Shown here: piece after piece, positions 63,710 to 64,000 of the stretch
How positions within the stretch are numbered: position 1 is the first letter of the stretch
Layout of the letters: the number at the start of each line of letters is the position of its first letter
Assembly (NCBI RefSeq): GCF_002270415.1
Contig: NZ_NNRI01000007.1
Location: forward strand, 1,426,001 to 1,490,000
DNA: 64,000 bases
Direction of reading: 5' to 3'
Source: Mesorhizobium sophorae
GTDB lineage: Bacteria > Pseudomonadota > Alphaproteobacteria > Rhizobiales > Rhizobiaceae
Translations under genes and position numbers: made by a program
The notes under the pieces: generated by a model
The model's input: only the letters and a program-made list of their open reading frames with translations
Database searches by the model: none
Told to the model about the DNA's origin: nothing

Positions 63710-64000
63710 TTACCTCGCCATGGCGTGGTATTCGTCGTTCGGCCGCATGTCGATTGCCGCCGCCACGCGGTTCGACATGTTGAAGAACGAAGCGGTCGAG
63801 GCGATGTCCCAGATGTCGCGATCGGTGAAGCCGGCCTTGCGCAGTGCGGCTCGATCAGCCTCGACGATCTTAGCCGGCTCTTCCGTCAGCTTGACGGCGA
63901 ATTCGAGCATTGCGGTCTGCCTCGGCGAAAGCTCGGCGGCGCGGAAGTTCATCACCATCATCTCGCCGAGCGTCGGGTCGCCGGACAACTGTCGCACCGC
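63710..64000 (-). CDS. AhpD-like peroxidase-related enzyme, 5' part missing
   Basis: The C-terminal 96 residues of a carboxymuconolactone decarboxylase/AhpD-like protein. Seen are ELSPRQTAMLEFAVKLTEEP and ADRAALRKAGFTDRDIWDIA, then FFNMSNRVAAAIDMRPNDEY, matching the end of peroxidase-related enzymes of about 190 aa. The CxxC redox motif would lie upstream of the window edge, so activity cannot be judged. The gene starts beyond 64000. Confidence 0.8.
   Translation of the reverse strand, partial: AVRQLSGDPTLGEMMVMNFRAAELSPRQTAMLEFAVKLTEEPAKIVEADRAALRKAGFTDRDIWDIASTASFFNMSNRVAAAIDMRPNDEYHAMAR

Overview
The window looks like a chromosomal segment of a Mesorhizobium-type rhizobium (Alphaproteobacteria, Hyphomicrobiales). 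The basis is high GC, dense ATGA/GTGA-coupled operons, a fixNOQP/fixIS-type cbb3 oxidase cluster, a pcaIJF cluster with an IclR regulator, many ABC importers, and palindromic intergenic repeats of the kind common in rhizobial genomes. The species call is inference; no 16S rRNA is present.

Layout. 0-5 kb: a GntR regulator followed by a coupled operon of a GT1-like glycosyltransferase, a glutamine-synthetase-like ligase and a PuuB-like FAD oxidase. 5-9 kb: an IclR regulator divergent from pcaI-pcaJ-pcaF (end of the beta-ketoadipate pathway), with a PcaR-box-like palindrome between them. 9-14 kb: a BMP/nucleoside-type ABC importer. 14-17 kb: an SDR, a tiny membrane protein, a luciferase-like flavin oxidoreductase and an isochorismatase-fold hydrolase. 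17-19.5 kb: exbB-exbD-tonB, preceded by a truncated siderophore-ABC ATPase N-terminus.

19.5-35.7 kb is accessory in character. It starts with small orphan genes, an AT-rich gap and decayed genes (one with a single nonsense codon, one adenylate cyclase remnant). Then come a SulP transporter plus PPK2 operon, a CYTH-CHAD protein and a second SulP transporter, followed by ccoNOQP, two unusual membrane genes (a 76-aa protein and a DUF2189 protein) where fixG/fixH would be expected, fixI and fixS. It ends at a tRNA-Ala(CGC) whose 3' end faces the region. PPK2 and CHAD together suggest polyphosphate/phosphoanhydride metabolism alongside high-affinity respiration.

35.7-47.8 kb: yggT and yggU; an RpiR-regulated sugar ABC system with a UgpC/MalK-type ATPase, SDR, binding protein, two permeases and an M81 (MlrC) protein; an M3 oligopeptidase; a small exported NTF2-like protein; and a beta-carbonic anhydrase. 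47.8-53.2 kb: a DUF429 protein coupled to pdxY, a small membrane protein, then lemA and three TPM-domain genes, two of them a tandem duplication. 53.2-64 kb: GNAT, inorganic pyrophosphatase, a frameshifted secreted protein, a TetR/MFS efflux pair with a clear operator, PhoD phosphatase, TypA/BipA, DUF1062, a LysE exporter, a YCII protein and a partial AhpD-like gene at the edge.

Several intergenic spaces hold palindromic repeats. One ~105-bp family occurs three times, twice beside the sugar-ABC/M81 genes and once upstream of the carbonic anhydrase gene. A perfect 48-bp inverted repeat appears to supply the start codon of a TPM gene.
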